From contig NC_135248.1 of the NCBI RefSeq assembly GCF_947623445.1, positions 15,385,820 through 15,449,819 on the forward strand: a DNA stretch of 64,000 nt. Direction: 5' to 3'. The position numbers and the translations under genes were made by a program. The stretch comes from Clavelina lepadiformis (taxonomy: Eukaryota; Chordata; Ascidiacea; Aplousobranchia; Clavelinidae). The notes beneath the pieces are model-generated. The model did no database searches. It worked only from the letters and a program-made list of their open reading frames with translations, and was not told the DNA's origin. This document shows, in pieces, positions 62,601 through 64,000 of the stretch. Each line of letters opens with the position of its first letter. The stretch's first letter is position 1.

Positions 62601-64000
62601 ATCGTCTTGGCATCTCGCTGGTCTGAACAAGCAACCTATCGTTTGTCGATCGCTGTCATTTCCACCAAGCCAGGGCAGACTCCCAACCACCCGGGAGTTA
62701 TTATCTTATATGAATCGAGCAAACACTTAAGTTATTTTTTTTAAATTAGTGGAAGCTCTTTTTGAAGTCTTGCTTTGTCCGTCATGAACTAATTCGGCCT
62801 ACTGGCTGGAGAGCCTATTTTATTGACGTACTGGCCTGCACCAGTATTTTAACTAAGCACGTTTCAATTAGAAGGACGTTGAAGGAGAAGTGACTGGGAC
62901 TTGAAATTTCATCCTGGCGCACAAGATGAGGCCACAAGAGTACGACGATTGCTCCAGTTAAAACTTCAAGCTGCCTTATGACAAATGTAACAGATGATCC
63001 TATCCATACGATTCCAAATTATTCGGACTCAATCGCCAATTGCAAGCAGTGGGTTTCGAATCTAGAACGTATAGTTTATAAAACTGCTTCCTTGCCACTA
63101 CACCAAGCTGCTTTGTGTTGGAACAGTCAGATAAGTGATGAAAGATTTCCTAGAGCCGCAAATCGTTGTTGTACAATACAAACACCACCTATATAGTTTT
63201 AATCCAACTTTTCATTTTAACTCGACTTGAATTCTTTCTCTCCTGCAAAATTCCTAAAACGCGTGCATTTTTAATTAGCCTACATCTTCCTGCACCTAAA
63301 ACAGTTAAGCTACCCCAAATCTCCTTCTGAGCAATGGCACCAAATGGAATTATTGAATGTTATGAAAAGACAACAGTTTTAAGACATTTATTGAAAGTGA
63401 AACAAGCAATATTTCATCACATAATAGATAAACACTTAATATTAAAAGTTTGCAATATGCTTGTTGAAGATGATATTCTCAAACTGGAAATTTCTGAATG
63501 TTTCTTTACAAAGTATCCAGTTGATTAAAGAAAACATAAGTGCAAGAAAGCTAACAATGCATAAAATTTAACTTTGGCAACCACATACCGTACACATGAA
63601 TCATGGTTTTTAATGGCATTTTATGGAATGGTAGTTCAAAGAATACTAGATTGACATGCAAAATTTCAGAGAGCCCCATGGAGGATTTTTCGAGTAATCA
63701 GTCTCTTAGTAAATTTACTGTAATAATAAAACAAAGATTTATGGCATTTTTTGGTGTTTGACGGCTCCTTAAAATATATTTGTCGGTTTCCTTGAAGTTG
63801 CCCCAAAGATCAACAACTGCGGTGAAGGAGCAGCCTTAGAAGTAAAACTCGTCACAAAACTCTGCTTTGAATATCACCTTTATTTTTTTGGAAGCAAAAG
63901 CCAAGTTTCAACAGTGCGTTATTCGAACGACAACAAATTTTCGAAACAATTTTAGAGAACTTTTCACGGCATCATGTGATTGTGACATCAACACACAAAC
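59653..64000. other. Right end of window, no gene recognised
   Basis: Short frames only, none with recognised similarity or convincing splice context. A GC-rich hairpin patch at 62461-62560 stands out. A B-box-like GGTTCGATTCCC near 62005 follows a 6-bp hairpin (CTTACG/CGTAAG), perhaps a decayed tRNA-like SINE. Genes extending from the right cannot be excluded. Confidence 0.4.
62543..62559. repeat. GC hairpin CGGCCGC-TTC-GCGGCCG
   Basis: A perfect 7-bp GC-only inverted repeat with a 3-base loop. A shorter version of the same motif (GCCGCTTCGCGGC) lies at 62492-62504. Confidence 0.8.

Noticed and set aside
62978-63528. Two short plus-strand frames near the right end
   Set aside because: 72 and 64 codons, without similarity or splice signals; expected by chance at this length.

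Overview
This window is animal nuclear DNA. It is AT-rich and carries intron-containing genes with GT-AG junctions, small DNA transposons and a selenoprotein gene. Gene content, compact introns (often 80-500 bp), chordate-like protein sequences and a 15-base match to the spliced leader I remember for Ciona all suggest an ascidian tunicate. The species cannot be named from the sequence alone. I joined exons by hand. For every multi-exon gene called complete here, the exon lengths sum to a whole number of codons and end at a stop.

Layout. 1-3252: two hAT-type MITEs and a 1.65-kb DNA transposon with CACTG ends and a DDE-like protein. 3675-7612 (-): NDR-family kinase STK38. 11116-31338 (+): TRPA1 ion channel, with 23 common exons preceded by four candidate first-exon groups spread over 7.8 kb. 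Its last, 5.2-kb intron holds a class A GPCR gene on the opposite strand (26982-29318). 32204-33855 (-): betaine-homocysteine methyltransferase (BHMT). 39238-41840 (-): a caspase. 44278-44535 (+): selenoprotein W with an in-frame UGA and a recognisable SECIS in its 3' UTR. 46354-47786: a short LTR retroelement with matching LTRs. 47956-52060 (+): DHRS12-like dehydrogenase. 53082-55609 (+): HDHD3-like HAD protein. 55610-64000: repeat-rich, with a duplicated 0.4-kb segment, a 35-bp minisatellite, two more MITE-like elements and an isolated SMG6-like exon.

The genes do not form an operon or an evident pathway; they are neighbours. BHMT (methionine cycle), SelW (redox) and DHRS12/HDHD3 (metabolic enzymes) are housekeeping-like, STK38 and the caspase act in growth and death signalling, and TRPA1 and the nested GPCR are sensory or signalling proteins. 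Introns here appear to have grown by MITE insertion: TRPA1, DHRS12 (twice) and HDHD3 each contain elements with 8-bp target duplications.

The most notable points are the alternative N-termini of TRPA1 and its loss of two of three known electrophile-sensing cysteines, the UGA/SECIS pair in SelW with a polyadenylation signal touching its stop codon, the CACTG-ended transposon, a 677-bp foldback element inside DHRS12, and about 20-fold excess of the palindrome TGACGTCA.
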